A DNA stretch of 64,000 bases from the NCBI RefSeq assembly GCF_900112425.1, contig NZ_FOLP01000008.1, positions 232,602 through 296,601 on the forward strand, in the 5' to 3' direction. This DNA is from Variovorax sp. OK212. GTDB taxonomy: Bacteria; Pseudomonadota; Gammaproteobacteria; Burkholderiales; Burkholderiaceae_C. The notes under the pieces are model-generated. The model did no database searches. It was not told the origin of the DNA and saw nothing but the letters and a program-made list of their open reading frames with translations. Positions 24,881 through 35,769 of this stretch are shown here, in pieces; position 1 is the first letter of the stretch, and each line of letters starts with the position of its first letter. The position numbers and the translations under genes were made by a program.

Positions 24881-25867
24881 TCAGGCGTGGCGCTGCAGCC
24901 AGCTCACCGTGTCGTCGAAGGCCACGCCGGCCACCTCGGCCACCGACACCGCTTCGAGGAAGCTGTGCACCGTGCCCTTGTAGATCTTCGACTCGACGTC
25001 GACGCCCTCTTTCTTCATCTTCGCGACCATGTCGATGTTGCCGTCGTACAGCGGATCGCATTCGGTGATGACGAGGTACGCCGGCGGAATGCCGCGCAGG
25101 TCGGCGTCGAGCAGGTTCATGCGCGGGTCGGTGTAGTCCTCCTTGCGGCCGAGGTAGTTCCGGTAGAACCACACCATCATGTGCAGCGACAGGCCGAAGT
25201 CGCCCGCGCCGTAGCGCACCACCGAATCCTGGTACAGGTCGGTGCTGAAGCCCGTGTAGTTGAGCACCATGCCGCGAATGGGGCTCTCGCCGATGTCGCG
25301 AAAGTGCAGGCAGGTGCCCAGCGACAGGTTGCCGCCGGCCGAGTCGCCGCCGATGAAGAGCTGCGCCGCGTCGAACTCCAGCGCGCCGGCGTTGGCCTTC
25401 AGCCAGTTGACGGTGTCGATGCACTCCTCGATCGGCTGCGGGAACTTCGCTTCGGGCGCGCGTGTGTAGTTGATGCCCACCACCACGATGCCCGCGCGCT
25501 GTGCGTACTCGCGCATCACGCGGTCGTGCGTGTTCACGCTGAACAGCACGAAGCCGCCGCCGTGGATGTAGAAGAACGCGCCCGGCATGCGGCGCTCGCT
25601 CGGGTAGTACACGCGCACCATCACCTCGCCGTGGCGCGTGGGCACCTGGTGTTCGACGGTGCGCGCCATCTGCGGGCCGCCCTCGGTCCAGGGGGCGCGC
25701 ACCTGTTCCGCGATCTCGCGGCCTTCGTCGATGGAGACGGTGTCGCGGCGCGGAAACTTCGAGGCGTCGGCCGCCATCTTCTGCACGAAGAGCTGGACTT
25801 GCGGGTCGAGCGGCGCGGGCTTGGCGCCCTGGGTCGAAGCGGCGAATGCGGGGTCGAGTTGGGTCAT
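24881..25867 (-). CDS. Alpha/beta hydrolase, hormone-sensitive-lipase family (second copy)
   Basis: A 328-residue paralogue of the 9674 product with HGGG at 102-105, nucleophile S176 in GGDSAGG, D271 in TECDPLYDG and H301 in VHSFLEAV. The N-terminal region (LDPQVQLFVQKMAADASKF) also aligns with the first copy (LDPQVEQFVRAMDADAGKF). It is cytoplasmic and most likely an esterase for short acyl groups. It lies 58 bases after the dehydrogenase gene and before the PaiB-like gene, the same order as on the plus strand. Confidence 0.93.
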   Translation of the reverse strand: MTQLDPAFAASTQGAKPAPLDPQVQLFVQKMAADASKFPRRDTVSIDEGREIAEQVRAPWTEGGPQMARTVEHQVPTRHGEVMVRVYYPSERRMPGAFFYIHGGGFVLFSVNTHDRVMREYAQRAGIVVVGINYTRAPEAKFPQPIEECIDTVNWLKANAGALEFDAAQLFIGGDSAGGNLSLGTCLHFRDIGESPIRGMVLNYTGFSTDLYQDSVVRYGAGDFGLSLHMMVWFYRNYLGRKEDYTDPRMNLLDADLRGIPPAYLVITECDPLYDGNIDMVAKMKKEGVDVESKIYKGTVHSFLEAVSVAEVAGVAFDDTVSWLQRHA

Positions 25868-25925
25868 GGTTTGCGTTGCCAGAGGAAAAATGTCGAAAGG
25901 AGGAGGAAGCGTGAACAGGGCGCGC

Positions 25926-26852
25926 TCAGTAGCCGCGCGCCGTGTCCACCTGGTTGAAGAACGGCGCGCCTTCGTGCAGCTGCGCCACGTTGCGTGCGAT
26001 CTGCGCGGCGACCACGTCGAAGGCCGCCATGGTCGCCATGTGCGGCGTGACCACCACGCCGGGCGCCTGCCACAGCGGGTTCTCGGGCGGCAGCGGCTCC
26101 TGCTCGAACACGTCGACCACCGCGCCGCGCAGTTGGCCGCTGTCGAGCGCGGCCAGCAGGTCGGCCTCGACCAGGTGCTCGCCGCGGCCGCAATGAATCA
26201 GCGTGCTGCCCTTGGGCATGGCCGCGAAGGTGCGCGCGTTCAGGATGCCGCGCGTCTGCGGCGTGAGCGGCAGCAGGCACACCAGCACGTCGGTCTGCGC
26301 CAGGAAGGGCTCGAAGCCCTCTTCGCCGCTGAACACCGCAACGCCCCGGATCTCCCGCGCCGAGCGCGCCCAGCCGCTCACCGTGTAGCCCAGCCGGGGC
26401 AGGAAGGAGGCGATGTGCCCGCCCAGCTCGCCCAGGCCCATGAGCCCCACGCGGCAGGAGGAGGCGGGCGTCTGCAGCGGGCGCTTCCATTGCTGCACGC
26501 GCTGGCTCGCCATGGCCTGGTCGAGCTTGCGGTGGAAGTGCAGCACGCCCCACAGCACGAACTGCAGCATGCCGTCGGCCAGCAGCGGGTCGACCACGCG
26601 GCACACCGGCAGGCCGCGCAGGTCCTGCTCGGCCACCACGTTGTCGACGCCGGCCGCGATGCTGTGCACCAGCTTCAGGTTGGGCATGCGCGCATACACG
26701 CCGGGCGGCGATTGCCAGCAGGCGGCCACCTCGGCGTCGAGGCAGCGCGGGTCGGGCCAGGTGACGATGTCGAGCGTCGGGTCCGCGGCCAGCAGCAGCG
26801 GGCGCAGGAAGTCCATGTCGACGGAACGGCTCAGAAGGGCGACAGTGGTCAT
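25926..26852 (-). CDS. D-2-hydroxyacid dehydrogenase, GhrA-like (second copy)
   Basis: 308 residues, equal in length to the 8708 product, with shared blocks VHSIAAGVDNVV, DLRGLPVCRVVDP, RVGLMGLG and HCGRGEHLV. The catalytic Arg (CGRGEH), Glu (EQEPLP) and His (VTPHMA) are present. Start ATG 26852 overlaps the stop of the beta-lactamase-fold gene by four bases (ATGA); longer readings of the frame cross that gene and are rejected. It is expected to reduce a 2-keto acid or oxidise a D-2-hydroxy acid with NAD(P)(H). Confidence 0.93.
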   Translation of the reverse strand: MTTVALLSRSVDMDFLRPLLLAADPTLDIVTWPDPRCLDAEVAACWQSPPGVYARMPNLKLVHSIAAGVDNVVAEQDLRGLPVCRVVDPLLADGMLQFVLWGVLHFHRKLDQAMASQRVQQWKRPLQTPASSCRVGLMGLGELGGHIASFLPRLGYTVSGWARSAREIRGVAVFSGEEGFEPFLAQTDVLVCLLPLTPQTRGILNARTFAAMPKGSTLIHCGRGEHLVEADLLAALDSGQLRGAVVDVFEQEPLPPENPLWQAPGVVVTPHMATMAAFDVVAAQIARNVAQLHEGAPFFNQVDTARGY

Positions 26853-28050
26853 GGGTTCGAAAGCAGGTGCAGCGCCAGCGCGTGGTACGCGGGCAGGGTG
26901 GTGGGGTCGAGGCCGGCGTTGCCGGCCTTGGGATGGGAGGCGAAGCGCGCGATGGTCATTTCGGCCACGGGGTCGATGTAGACGCCCTGGCCGTGGATGC
27001 CGCGGGCGCAGTACGCGCCGTGGGCGTTGTGCGTGACCCACCACATGTGGCGGTAGCTCCAGCCCGGCAGCAGCGCATAGCCCGCGCGCGCGAAGTGCGC
27101 GGGGTCGGCGCCGCGGCGAATGTCTTCCACGGCCGCCGCGGGCACGATCTGGCGGCCGTTGAAGAAACCGTTGCCGCGCATCACCTCGCCGAAACGCGCC
27201 ATGTCGCGCAGCGTGCCGTTGAAGGCGCCGCCCGCGCCCGCCAGGCGCTTGCCGTCGACGCCGAAGTAGGCGTCGTGCTCCGCGCCCATCGGCTGCCACA
27301 GGCGTTCCTGCACCAGCTGCTGCAGCGGCTGGCCGGTGACGTTGCACAAGATCCAGGCCAGCACCTCGGTGTTGACGGTCTTGTAGGCGAAGGCTTCGCC
27401 GTGCCAGTCGTTGCGCTGCACCGTGCAGACGAACGCGCGAATACCGCAGGGGTCGATCACGCCCGGCTCGCGCGGCAGCTGGCCGGCGGCACGCAGGTAC
27501 GACCACACCTCGGCGCCGGGGCGCGTGTAGTCCTCGTCGTATTCGAGCGCGGTCGTCATGTCCATCGTCTGGCGCACGGTGGCGTTGCCCCAGGCGCTGG
27601 CTTCCAGCTCGGGCACGTAGGCCGTCACCAGCGCATCGGGGTCGATGCGCCCGGCCACCATCTCCGCCGCGGCCAGCGTGCCGACCAGCGACTTGGTGAC
27701 CGACATGCACACATGCGGCGTGTGCGGGCGCAACGGGCCGTCGTAGTGCTCGTAGACGATGCGGCCTTGGTGCAGCACCACGATGCCGTCGGTGTGGTTG
27801 GCCGCGAGCGACTGGCGCCAGCTCATGGGCGCGGCGCCGCCCAGCGGCGTGAACGCCAGGCCGTCGATGTCGTCGCGCAGCGCGTACGGCAGCGTGCTCG
27901 CCGGTCCTTCGCCGCGCCACACCTGCGTGGTGGGCACGCCCTCGCGCAAGGCGCTGAAGCGTTCGCGCACGCGCGGTGCCGACCACGCACCAGGGTCTTC
28001 GCTGGGGCGGGGCGCGCCCATGCGCCAACCGAGTTCGGGGTGGCTTGCCG

Positions 28051-28054
<4 letters not shown>
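26849..28054 (-). CDS. Serine hydrolase, beta-lactamase family (class C-like)
   Basis: A 401-residue beta-lactamase/transpeptidase-fold protein. The catalytic S-x-x-K is S118-V-T-K121, within HVCMSVTKSLVGTLAA, and HGQGVY near residue 360 may form the third motif. No clear signal peptide is present, so it is more likely a cytoplasmic esterase, amidase or peptidase than an antibiotic-resistance enzyme. It sits between the ATPase and the dehydrogenase with ATGA overlaps at both ends. It is the one gene of this operon with no counterpart in the plus-strand copy, where an amidase leads instead. Confidence 0.9.
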
Positions 28055-29720
<1,666 letters not shown>

Positions 29721-29724
<4 letters not shown>

Positions 29725-30551
29725 TGGCGCGAGATCCGTGGGTTGAGCACGTCGTTCAGGCCTTCGCCCACGAGGTTGATGGCCAGCACCGTCAGCAGGA
29801 TGGCAAGGCCGGGAAAGAAGCTCATCCACCAGGCCTGGCGCAGCATGGTGCGCGCCGCGCCGATCATGAAACCCCAGCTCATGAGGTTGGGGTCGCCCAG
29901 GCCCATGAAGCTCAGGGCGCTTTCGATGAGGATGGCGCTGGCGATGCTCAGCGAGCCCGCCACGATGATGGGCGACAGCGCGTTCGGCAGGATGTAGCGC
30001 ACGATCAGCGACAGCGGCGACTCGCCCTGGCAGCGCGCGGCCTGCACGAACTCGCGCTCCTTCAGGCTCAGGAACTCGCCGCGCGTGAGGCGTGCCACCT
30101 GCGGCCAGCTGACCAGCGCGATGGCCACCACCACGGTGCGGATGGAGGGCTCCAGGATGGCCACCAGCAGGATGCACAGCATGAACGCCGGAATGGTCTG
30201 GAACAGCTCGGTGAAGCGCATCAGCGCCTCGCCGATGCGCCCGCCCAGGTAGCCCGAGAGGGCGCCCACCACGATGCCGATGACGAGCGCCACCAGCGTG
30301 GAGGCCAGCCCGATCATCAGCGACACGCGCGTGCCGTGTGCGATGCCCGAGGCGATGTCGCGCCCCAGGCTGTCGCTGCCCAGCAGCATGCCGTCGGTGC
30401 CCGGCGGGGTGAACGGCGCCGCGATGGTGTCCCACGGGTCGCCGGGAAAGAAGAAGGGCGCGGTGACGGCCAGCGCGATGACCGCCAGCAATATCACCAG
30501 CCCGAGCATGCCGCTCGGGTGGCGCAGGAAGGAACGAAGGGTGGCTTTCAT
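29721..30551 (-). CDS. ABC transporter permease, DppC-like (second operon)
   Basis: A 276-residue permease. One N-terminal membrane helix is followed by LLGSDSLGRDIASGIAHGTRVSL, the DppC hallmark. The EAA region is in LKEREFVQAARCQGES, and LVGEGLNDVLNPRISRQ closes the protein. ATG 30551 is preferred over upstream in-frame starts because it gives the expected cytoplasmic tail (MKATLRSFLRHPSG). It pairs with the 30569 permease. Confidence 0.93.
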
Positions 30552-30568
30552 GGGGGCTTGTGTGGCGC

Positions 30569-31585
30569 TCAGGCGGCCTTGATTCGGGGGTCGATCACGC
30601 GGTAGAGCAGATCGGTCAGCCAGTTGAAGGCGATGACGAGCACGGAGAGCACCAGGAAGATGCCCAGCATCACCTGGTAGTCGCGCTGCAGCACCGCGTC
30701 GTAGGTGAGGCGGCCCAGGCCGGGCCAGGCGAACACCGTCTCGATGACCACCGAGCCGCCGATCAGCGTGCCGGCCTGCACGCCCGCCATGGTCACCACC
30801 GGCAGCAGCGCATTGCGCAGCATGTGGCGCCAGAGAATGCGGCTTTCCGAGGCGCCCTTGGCGCGCGCGGTCTTCACGTAGTCCTGGTGGCTCACCTCGA
30901 TGATCGACGAGCGCATCAGCCGCGCGTAGATGGCCAGGTACAGCATGCCCAGCGTGAACGCCGGCAGCGCCAGGTGCTTGAGCTTGTCGAGCATGGCGGC
31001 CCAGCCGCTCATCGGCACGCCGATGGTTTCGTAGCCGAAGGCCGGCAGCCAGCCGAGCTGCACCGAGAACAGCAGCACCAGCATCAGCCCCAGCCAGAAC
31101 ACCGGCGTGGCGTAGATCACCAGCGCCACCAGGCTGATGAGCGTGTCCGACGCCTTGCCCGCGCGCACGCCCGCCAGGCTGCCGAGCACCACGCCGCCCA
31201 CCAGCGAGATGGCGAAGGCCGACAGCGTGAGCAGCAGCGTGGCCGGCAGCCGCTCGCCGATGGCGCTGGCCACCGTGCGCTGCTGGCGGTACGAATACCC
31301 CAGGTCGAGCGTGACCACCTTGCCCAGGTACGTGGCGAGCTGCGTGGTCACGGGCTTGTCCAGCCCGTAGTCCTTGCGCACGCGCGCCAGGAAGGCCTCG
31401 TCGGTGGCGCCCGACTGCCCGGCGATCACCAGCGCAGGGTCGCCCGGCGCGGCGCGCACCAGCATGAAGTTGAAGATGGCGATCAGCAGCACCACCGCCA
31501 CCATCTTCGCGAACCGCGCACCCAGCGCGCCCAGCGCGCCCAGCGCGCCCAGAGCTCCCGCTGCGCCCAGCCATTGCTGCTTCAT
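30569..31585 (-). CDS. ABC transporter permease, DppB-like (second operon)
   Basis: A 338-residue permease with RAAPGDPALVIAGQSGAT after the first helix, an EAA loop at SHQDYVKTARAKGASE, and the C-terminal LLYRVIDPRIKAA. The N terminus is odd: residues 9-22 are Gly-Ala-Leu repeats from a 9-bp tandem repeat placed before the usual start of the first helix. The true start might be further in (for example near the ARFAKM segment). It follows the binding-protein gene by 7 bases. Confidence 0.93.
   Translation of the reverse strand: MKQQWLGAAGALGALGALGALGARFAKMVAVVLLIAIFNFMLVRAAPGDPALVIAGQSGATDEAFLARVRKDYGLDKPVTTQLATYLGKVVTLDLGYSYRQQRTVASAIGERLPATLLLTLSAFAISLVGGVVLGSLAGVRAGKASDTLISLVALVIYATPVFWLGLMLVLLFSVQLGWLPAFGYETIGVPMSGWAAMLDKLKHLALPAFTLGMLYLAIYARLMRSSIIEVSHQDYVKTARAKGASESRILWRHMLRNALLPVVTMAGVQAGTLIGGSVVIETVFAWPGLGRLTYDAVLQRDYQVMLGIFLVLSVLVIAFNWLTDLLYRVIDPRIKAA
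31521..31552. repeat. 9-bp tandem repeat in permease N terminus
   Basis: Three perfect CCCAGCGCG units (plus strand) and a partial fourth encode the GALGALGAL run of the DppB-like permease. Units of nine bases preserve frame, so slippage would only lengthen or shorten the cytoplasmic N terminus. Confidence 0.85.
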
Positions 31586-31592
31586 GGATGCG

Positions 31593-33182
31593 TCAGGCCT
31601 TGAACGACACGGTGTCGAAGCTCTCGTGCACGCCGATGGCCGTGGTCACGAGGTTCTGGATGCGCTTGTCGTAGATGGTCGGGAACTCCATCTCCACCAG
31701 CCAGGCGATGGGCACGTCCTCGACGATGAGCTTCTGCATCTGGCTGTACAGCGCGCCGCGCTTGGCCTCGTCGACCTCGGTGGCGGCCGCGTCCGCGATC
31801 TTGTCGACCTCGGGGTTGGAGTAGCCCACCGTGTTGGTGAACAGGATCTTGCGGATGTTCGAGGTCACGTAGTTGCGGGTCACGCCCAGTGCCGGGTCCC
31901 CGAACTGGTAGAGCCACGAGAGGTTCAGGTCGTAGTCCCAGTTGCTGATGCGCTGCGTGTAGCTGCCCGGGTCGGTCGACTCCAGCACCACCGCGATGCC
32001 CACCTTGGCCAGGCACTGGCGGATGTACTCGCAGGTGCGCTGCACCATCTCGCCGTAGGGCGACACCGGGAACTTGACCGTCACGCGCGTGCCCTTGGCG
32101 TCGGGCTTGAGGCCCATCTCGTCGAGGAGCGCCTTGGCCTTCTCGATGGAGAAGTCGTACTTGCGCACGTTGGGCTCGTAGAACTTGGTCTTCGAGTTCA
32201 CCGGGCCGGTGGCGACCTTGCCGAAGCCGTACAGGATCTTGTCCTTGATGAAGTTGCGGTCGATCGCATGCATCACCGCCTGGCGGAAGCGCTTGTCGTT
32301 CAGCGGCGCCGTGCGGTTGTTGATCTCCAGCCACATGATGGGCGCGAAGTACTCGTAGCCCTTGGTGGTCACGGCCAGGTTCGACTTCTTGCCCAGGCGC
32401 TGCGCGTCGAAGAGCTCCAGGTCGGTCCACTGCGTGAGCTGCACCGTGCCGTTCTCGAGCGCCAGCGCGCGCGAGGCGCCGTCGGGCACCACGCGGTAGA
32501 TGATGGCGTCCAGGTAGGGCAGGCCGGGCTTGAAGTAGTTTTCGTTGCGCACCAGGTGGATGTGCGAGCCGCGCACCCATTCCTTCAGCTTGAACGGGCC
32601 CGAGCCCACCGGGTTCAGGTTGGCCGGGTTCTTCACCACGTCGGTGCCCGCGTAGATGTGCTTGGGCATCACCGGCAGGTTCGAGATGTCGAACGCACCG
32701 ATGAAGGGACCGAAGGGCTCCGCGAGCTTGAAGACCACGGTTTGCGCGTCGGGCGCGGTGATCGACTCGCAGCGCCCGAAGATCGCCTTGGCGCGCGGGT
32801 GCGTGAGCGGCAGGAACTCCTTCACCGTGTAGACCACGTCCTCGGAGGTGAGCGGCTTGCCGTCGTGCCACTTGGCGTTGGGCTCCAGCTTGAAGGTGTA
32901 GGTCTTGCCGTCGGGCGAGATGGTCCAGCTCTTGGCCAGGCTGGGCAGCGGCTTCAGGTTGACGTCGTAGGTCAGCAGGCTCAGGAAGATCTTGCCGGCC
33001 ACCATCTGCGTGGGCGTGAGCTGGCTGATGGCCAGGTTCAGGATGGGCGGCTCGGGCTGCACGATCGAGTTCAGCGTGCCGCCGCGCGTCTCGCCGTGCG
33101 CGTGGGTGATGCCCAGGTTGAGCTCGAGCATGCCCATGGCGCCGGCGGCCATCAGGAACTTGTTGAAGTCGCGTTTCTGCAT
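31593..33182 (-). CDS. ABC transporter periplasmic binding protein, SBP family 5 (second operon)
   Basis: A 529-residue peptide/nickel-type binding protein. The N terminus MQKRDFNKFLMAAGAMGML is a weakly hydrophobic export signal, with mature sequence near THAHGETRGGTLN. Family features are YTFKLEPNAKWHDGKPLTSEDV, VGSGPFKLKEW and FRQAVMHAIDRNFI. It is the first gene of the second importer operon, divergent from the AraC gene at 33459. Its sequence is clearly more diverged from the 3600 product than the downstream enzymes are from their copies, so the two operons may take different ligands. Confidence 0.93.
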   Translation of the reverse strand: MQKRDFNKFLMAAGAMGMLELNLGITHAHGETRGGTLNSIVQPEPPILNLAISQLTPTQMVAGKIFLSLLTYDVNLKPLPSLAKSWTISPDGKTYTFKLEPNAKWHDGKPLTSEDVVYTVKEFLPLTHPRAKAIFGRCESITAPDAQTVVFKLAEPFGPFIGAFDISNLPVMPKHIYAGTDVVKNPANLNPVGSGPFKLKEWVRGSHIHLVRNENYFKPGLPYLDAIIYRVVPDGASRALALENGTVQLTQWTDLELFDAQRLGKKSNLAVTTKGYEYFAPIMWLEINNRTAPLNDKRFRQAVMHAIDRNFIKDKILYGFGKVATGPVNSKTKFYEPNVRKYDFSIEKAKALLDEMGLKPDAKGTRVTVKFPVSPYGEMVQRTCEYIRQCLAKVGIAVVLESTDPGSYTQRISNWDYDLNLSWLYQFGDPALGVTRNYVTSNIRKILFTNTVGYSNPEVDKIADAAATEVDEAKRGALYSQMQKLIVEDVPIAWLVEMEFPTIYDKRIQNLVTTAIGVHESFDTVSFKA

Positions 33183-33458
33183 GAAGGGTCCTCGAAGGAT
33201 GGTTTGAATTCAGGAGGTGGCGAGCCGCATGGCGGTGCCCCGAGATCGCTGAATTCAGTTTAGGGAAGGGCCCCCCGCGTGATTGCAGGGATCGAGCCGA
33301 GTTCTGTTCCGTGCGGGCCATCCGGACCGGCCGCGGCGCCGCGCGAAGCCGTGGCACATGTCTTGCATGCTGCGTTGTCCTGCCATCGGGGAAGCCCGAT
33401 GGTCAAGCCCATCGGACGAGGCCACCATTCGAGCCTCCTCCAGCCGGCCAGGAACTGC
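33183..33458. promoter_or_regulatory. Divergent promoter region with repeated TGAATTCAG
   Basis: Between the binding-protein gene (minus) and the AraC gene (plus), TGAATTCAG occurs at 33205-33213 and 33250-33258, 45 bases apart. The second is part of the palindrome CTGAATTCAG. Two equally spaced-phase copies next to an AraC-type gene are candidate operator half-sites. The rest of the gap shows nothing recognisable. Confidence 0.5.
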
Positions 33459-34256
33459 ATGATTCGAAGCAACACTTTCCACGCCTACCAGTCCATTCCG
33501 AGGCCGGTATCGATGATCGTGGTCGAGCATGACCCCGAGCCCTCGCTGATCGTGCCCTCCCACTCGCACCCGCGCGCACAGCTCGCGTATGCGGTCAAGG
33601 GCACCTTCACGCTGCACACGCCCACCGGTGCGTGGTTGGTACCGCCCAACCGCGCCGTGTGGGTGCCCGGCGGCGTGGTGCATGAAATGCACGCGCGCGG
33701 GCAAGCGGTGTCGAACCGATCGCTCTACATCCAGCCCGACGCGTCGCCCAACCTGCCCACCGAGTGCTGCGTGATCGAGGTGTCGCCGTTGATGCGCCAG
33801 CTGGTCATCGACGCCATCGGCATTCCGCTGCTTTACGACGAAGCGGGGCGCGACGGGCGCGTGATGCGGCTCATCCTCGACGAGATCTGCGCGGCGCCCA
33901 AGGTGCCGCTGCACGTGCCCATGCCGCAGGACCCGCGGCTGCTGCGCATCTGCCGCGCGCTGCTCGACGATCCGGGCAGCGACGGCGATCTCGAGCACTG
34001 GGCGCGCCACGGCGCACTGGGCCGCCGCACGCTCACGCGCCTGTTCCGCGACGAGACCGGCATCACCTTCACCATGTGGCGCCAGCAGCTTCGCCTGATG
34101 GAGGCCTTGCGCCGGCTGGCCATGGACACGCCGGTGACCACCGTCGCGATGGACCTGGGCTACGAAAGCCCGAGCGCCTTCACTGCGATGTTCCGGCGCG
34201 TGATGGGCAAGACGCCCAAGCATTACCTCGGGCGTTGCGACGCCGACATGGCCTGA
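33459..34256 (+). CDS. AraC family regulator with N-terminal cupin
   Basis: 265 residues from ATG 33459, which has AGGA eight bases upstream. An in-frame ATG at 33279 would add 60 residues without family character. The N-terminal cupin-like sensor has VPSHSHPRAQLAYAVKG and the VPPNRAVWVPGGVVHEM barrel segments. The C-terminal pair of AraC helix-turn-helices spans about residues 165-260, with TRLFRDETGITFTMWRQQ and VAMDLGYESPSAFTAMFRR. It is divergent from the second importer operon and a likely local activator of it. Confidence 0.92.
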   Translation: MIRSNTFHAYQSIPRPVSMIVVEHDPEPSLIVPSHSHPRAQLAYAVKGTFTLHTPTGAWLVPPNRAVWVPGGVVHEMHARGQAVSNRSLYIQPDASPNLPTECCVIEVSPLMRQLVIDAIGIPLLYDEAGRDGRVMRLILDEICAAPKVPLHVPMPQDPRLLRICRALLDDPGSDGDLEHWARHGALGRRTLTRLFRDETGITFTMWRQQLRLMEALRRLAMDTPVTTVAMDLGYESPSAFTAMFRRVMGKTPKHYLGRCDADMA

Positions 34257-34280
34257 GGCAGCGCCGGCACAGCGTGAAGC

Positions 34281-34700
34281 TCACAGCGCCAGCCGCGTCA
34301 ACGACCACGCCACGGTACCGAGCTGCGCCGCGTTGAGCATCATCCCGGCGATATGGAGCTTGCGGAACTGCAGGATCGACGTGTCTGCGGCCGGAATGCT
34401 GCCGCGCAGCATGTCCATGCGCGGAATGATGATCCAGCGGCGCAGCGCGAACGCCAGGCCGGCAATGAAGGCCATGCCGACGGAAAAGACCGGCTTGCCC
34501 GACCATGCATAGCTGAGCGCCGCCGCGCTGGCCGTCAGCATCACGGCGACGTAGTACACGTTGAACAGCCCGCGGATGAAGCGCGAGTCCAGCGGGGTGT
34601 CGTGCTTGAGCACCAGCAGCGGCAGCGAGCCCATCATGAAGAACCCCATCCAGACGAGCAGGATGACCGTCGCTATGAGCGAAATGACGATGGGAAGCAT
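34281..34700 (-). CDS. Small integral membrane protein, unknown function
   Basis: A 139-residue protein with four predicted membrane segments: residues about 2-25 (PIVISLIATVILLVWMGFF), 47-65, 73-90 and 115-135. Start ATG 34700 has a GGAG sequence about nine bases upstream; an ATG 15 bases earlier lacks one. The sequence resembles uncharacterised membrane families with no assigned role. It lies downstream of the LysR gene on the same strand (69-base gap) and is convergent with the AraC gene. Confidence 0.75.
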   Translation of the reverse strand: MLPIVISLIATVILLVWMGFFMMGSLPLLVLKHDTPLDSRFIRGLFNVYYVAVMLTASAAALSYAWSGKPVFSVGMAFIAGLAFALRRWIIIPRMDMLRGSIPAADTSILQFRKLHIAGMMLNAAQLGTVAWSLTRLAL

Positions 34701-34769
34701 CTGAACTCTCCGCAATATCGAAGCGTGTCCTTGCGCCGGACCGCTGCGTGAAGCTGGCGCCGCGGCTGG

Positions 34770-35696
34770 CTAGGCGCGCACCGTTGCAGCGGTCCTGCTG
34801 CCTGGCGAAGGATACGCGCCAAGGCGGGTCGAGAGGAAGTCCAGGAGCGCGCGCATGGCGGCGCTGTTGTGCCTGTTCTGGAGGTACACGGCCGACAGCC
34901 ACATGTCGGTTCGCGCGTAAGCCTCCAGGCCCACCACGAGCTCGCCGCGGTCCACATGCGGCTGCACGAGCAGGGCCGGCAGGTACACCATGCCGTAGCC
35001 CTGCAGCGCGACCTGGATCAGCGGCGTGACGTCGGTGGATTCCATGCGGGGCGTGACCGGCACGTCGAGCACGTCGCCGCCGACGTCGAAGCTCCATTCG
35101 GGATGCGGCCCGGCGCCCGAGAGCGCCAGCGCGTGGTAGTCGCCGAGCTCCGAGGGATGCTCGGGCATGCCGTGCTTCTTCCAGTACGCGGGCGAAGCGC
35201 ACAGCATCAGCGGCATCTGCCGCAGCTTGCGCACGATGAGGTTCTCGTCGGCAACGGGGCCGAAGCACAGGGCGAGGTCGATCGCCTCCTCGGCCAGGTC
35301 GACGGCGCGGCCGGTGAGCTGCAGGTTGACGGTGATGTCGGGGTAGTGGCCCATGAACTGCGCGAGCAGCAGCGGCAGCTCGCCATGGCCCATGCCGTTG
35401 GGCGCCGAGATGCACATCTTTCCCGAAGGCCGGCTCGCGCGTTCCTTGAGGTCGGCGCGGGCCAGCAGGATCATTTCGATGACCGGCGTGCTGCGCTCCA
35501 GCAGCAGGGCGCCCGCGTCGGTCATGCTCACGGCGCGGGTCGTGCGGTTGAGCAGGCGCACGCCGAAGCGCGTCTCGAGCTCGGCCACGTACTTGCTGAC
35601 GCTGGCCTTCGACATGTCCAGCCGTGCGGCCGCGCGGGAAAAGCTGCCGACCGCGACAACCTCGTGGAAGGTGCGGATGAGGTCGAAGCTGTCCAT
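34770..35696 (-). CDS. LysR family transcriptional regulator
   Basis: 308 residues. The N-terminal HTH (MDSFDLIRTFHEVVAVGSFSRAAARLDMSKASVS, in part) and LLNRTTRAVSMTDAG mark the CrgA/DmlR-type subgroup. The effector domain follows (CISAPNGMGHGELPLLLAQFM, DLALCFGPVAD, GYGMVYLPALLV). The start is supported by AGGA eight bases upstream. No divergent partner gene with an obvious pathway adjoins it; the neighbours are the small membrane protein gene and the TetR gene. Its target is unknown. Confidence 0.92.
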   Translation of the reverse strand: MDSFDLIRTFHEVVAVGSFSRAAARLDMSKASVSKYVAELETRFGVRLLNRTTRAVSMTDAGALLLERSTPVIEMILLARADLKERASRPSGKMCISAPNGMGHGELPLLLAQFMGHYPDITVNLQLTGRAVDLAEEAIDLALCFGPVADENLIVRKLRQMPLMLCASPAYWKKHGMPEHPSELGDYHALALSGAGPHPEWSFDVGGDVLDVPVTPRMESTDVTPLIQVALQGYGMVYLPALLVQPHVDRGELVVGLEAYARTDMWLSAVYLQNRHNSAAMRALLDFLSTRLGAYPSPGSRTAATVRA

Positions 35697-35769
35697 GGTG
35701 ATTCCTGGCTGCGTGCGTTACGGGTCTGAGCGTTGGCTGCTGTGAGTGTTCGGGGAAGGCATGCTCGCG

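Noticed and set aside
31374..33263. 629-codon plus-strand frame over the second binding protein
   Set aside because: Shadow of the minus-strand SBP gene with biased His/Leu/Val composition.
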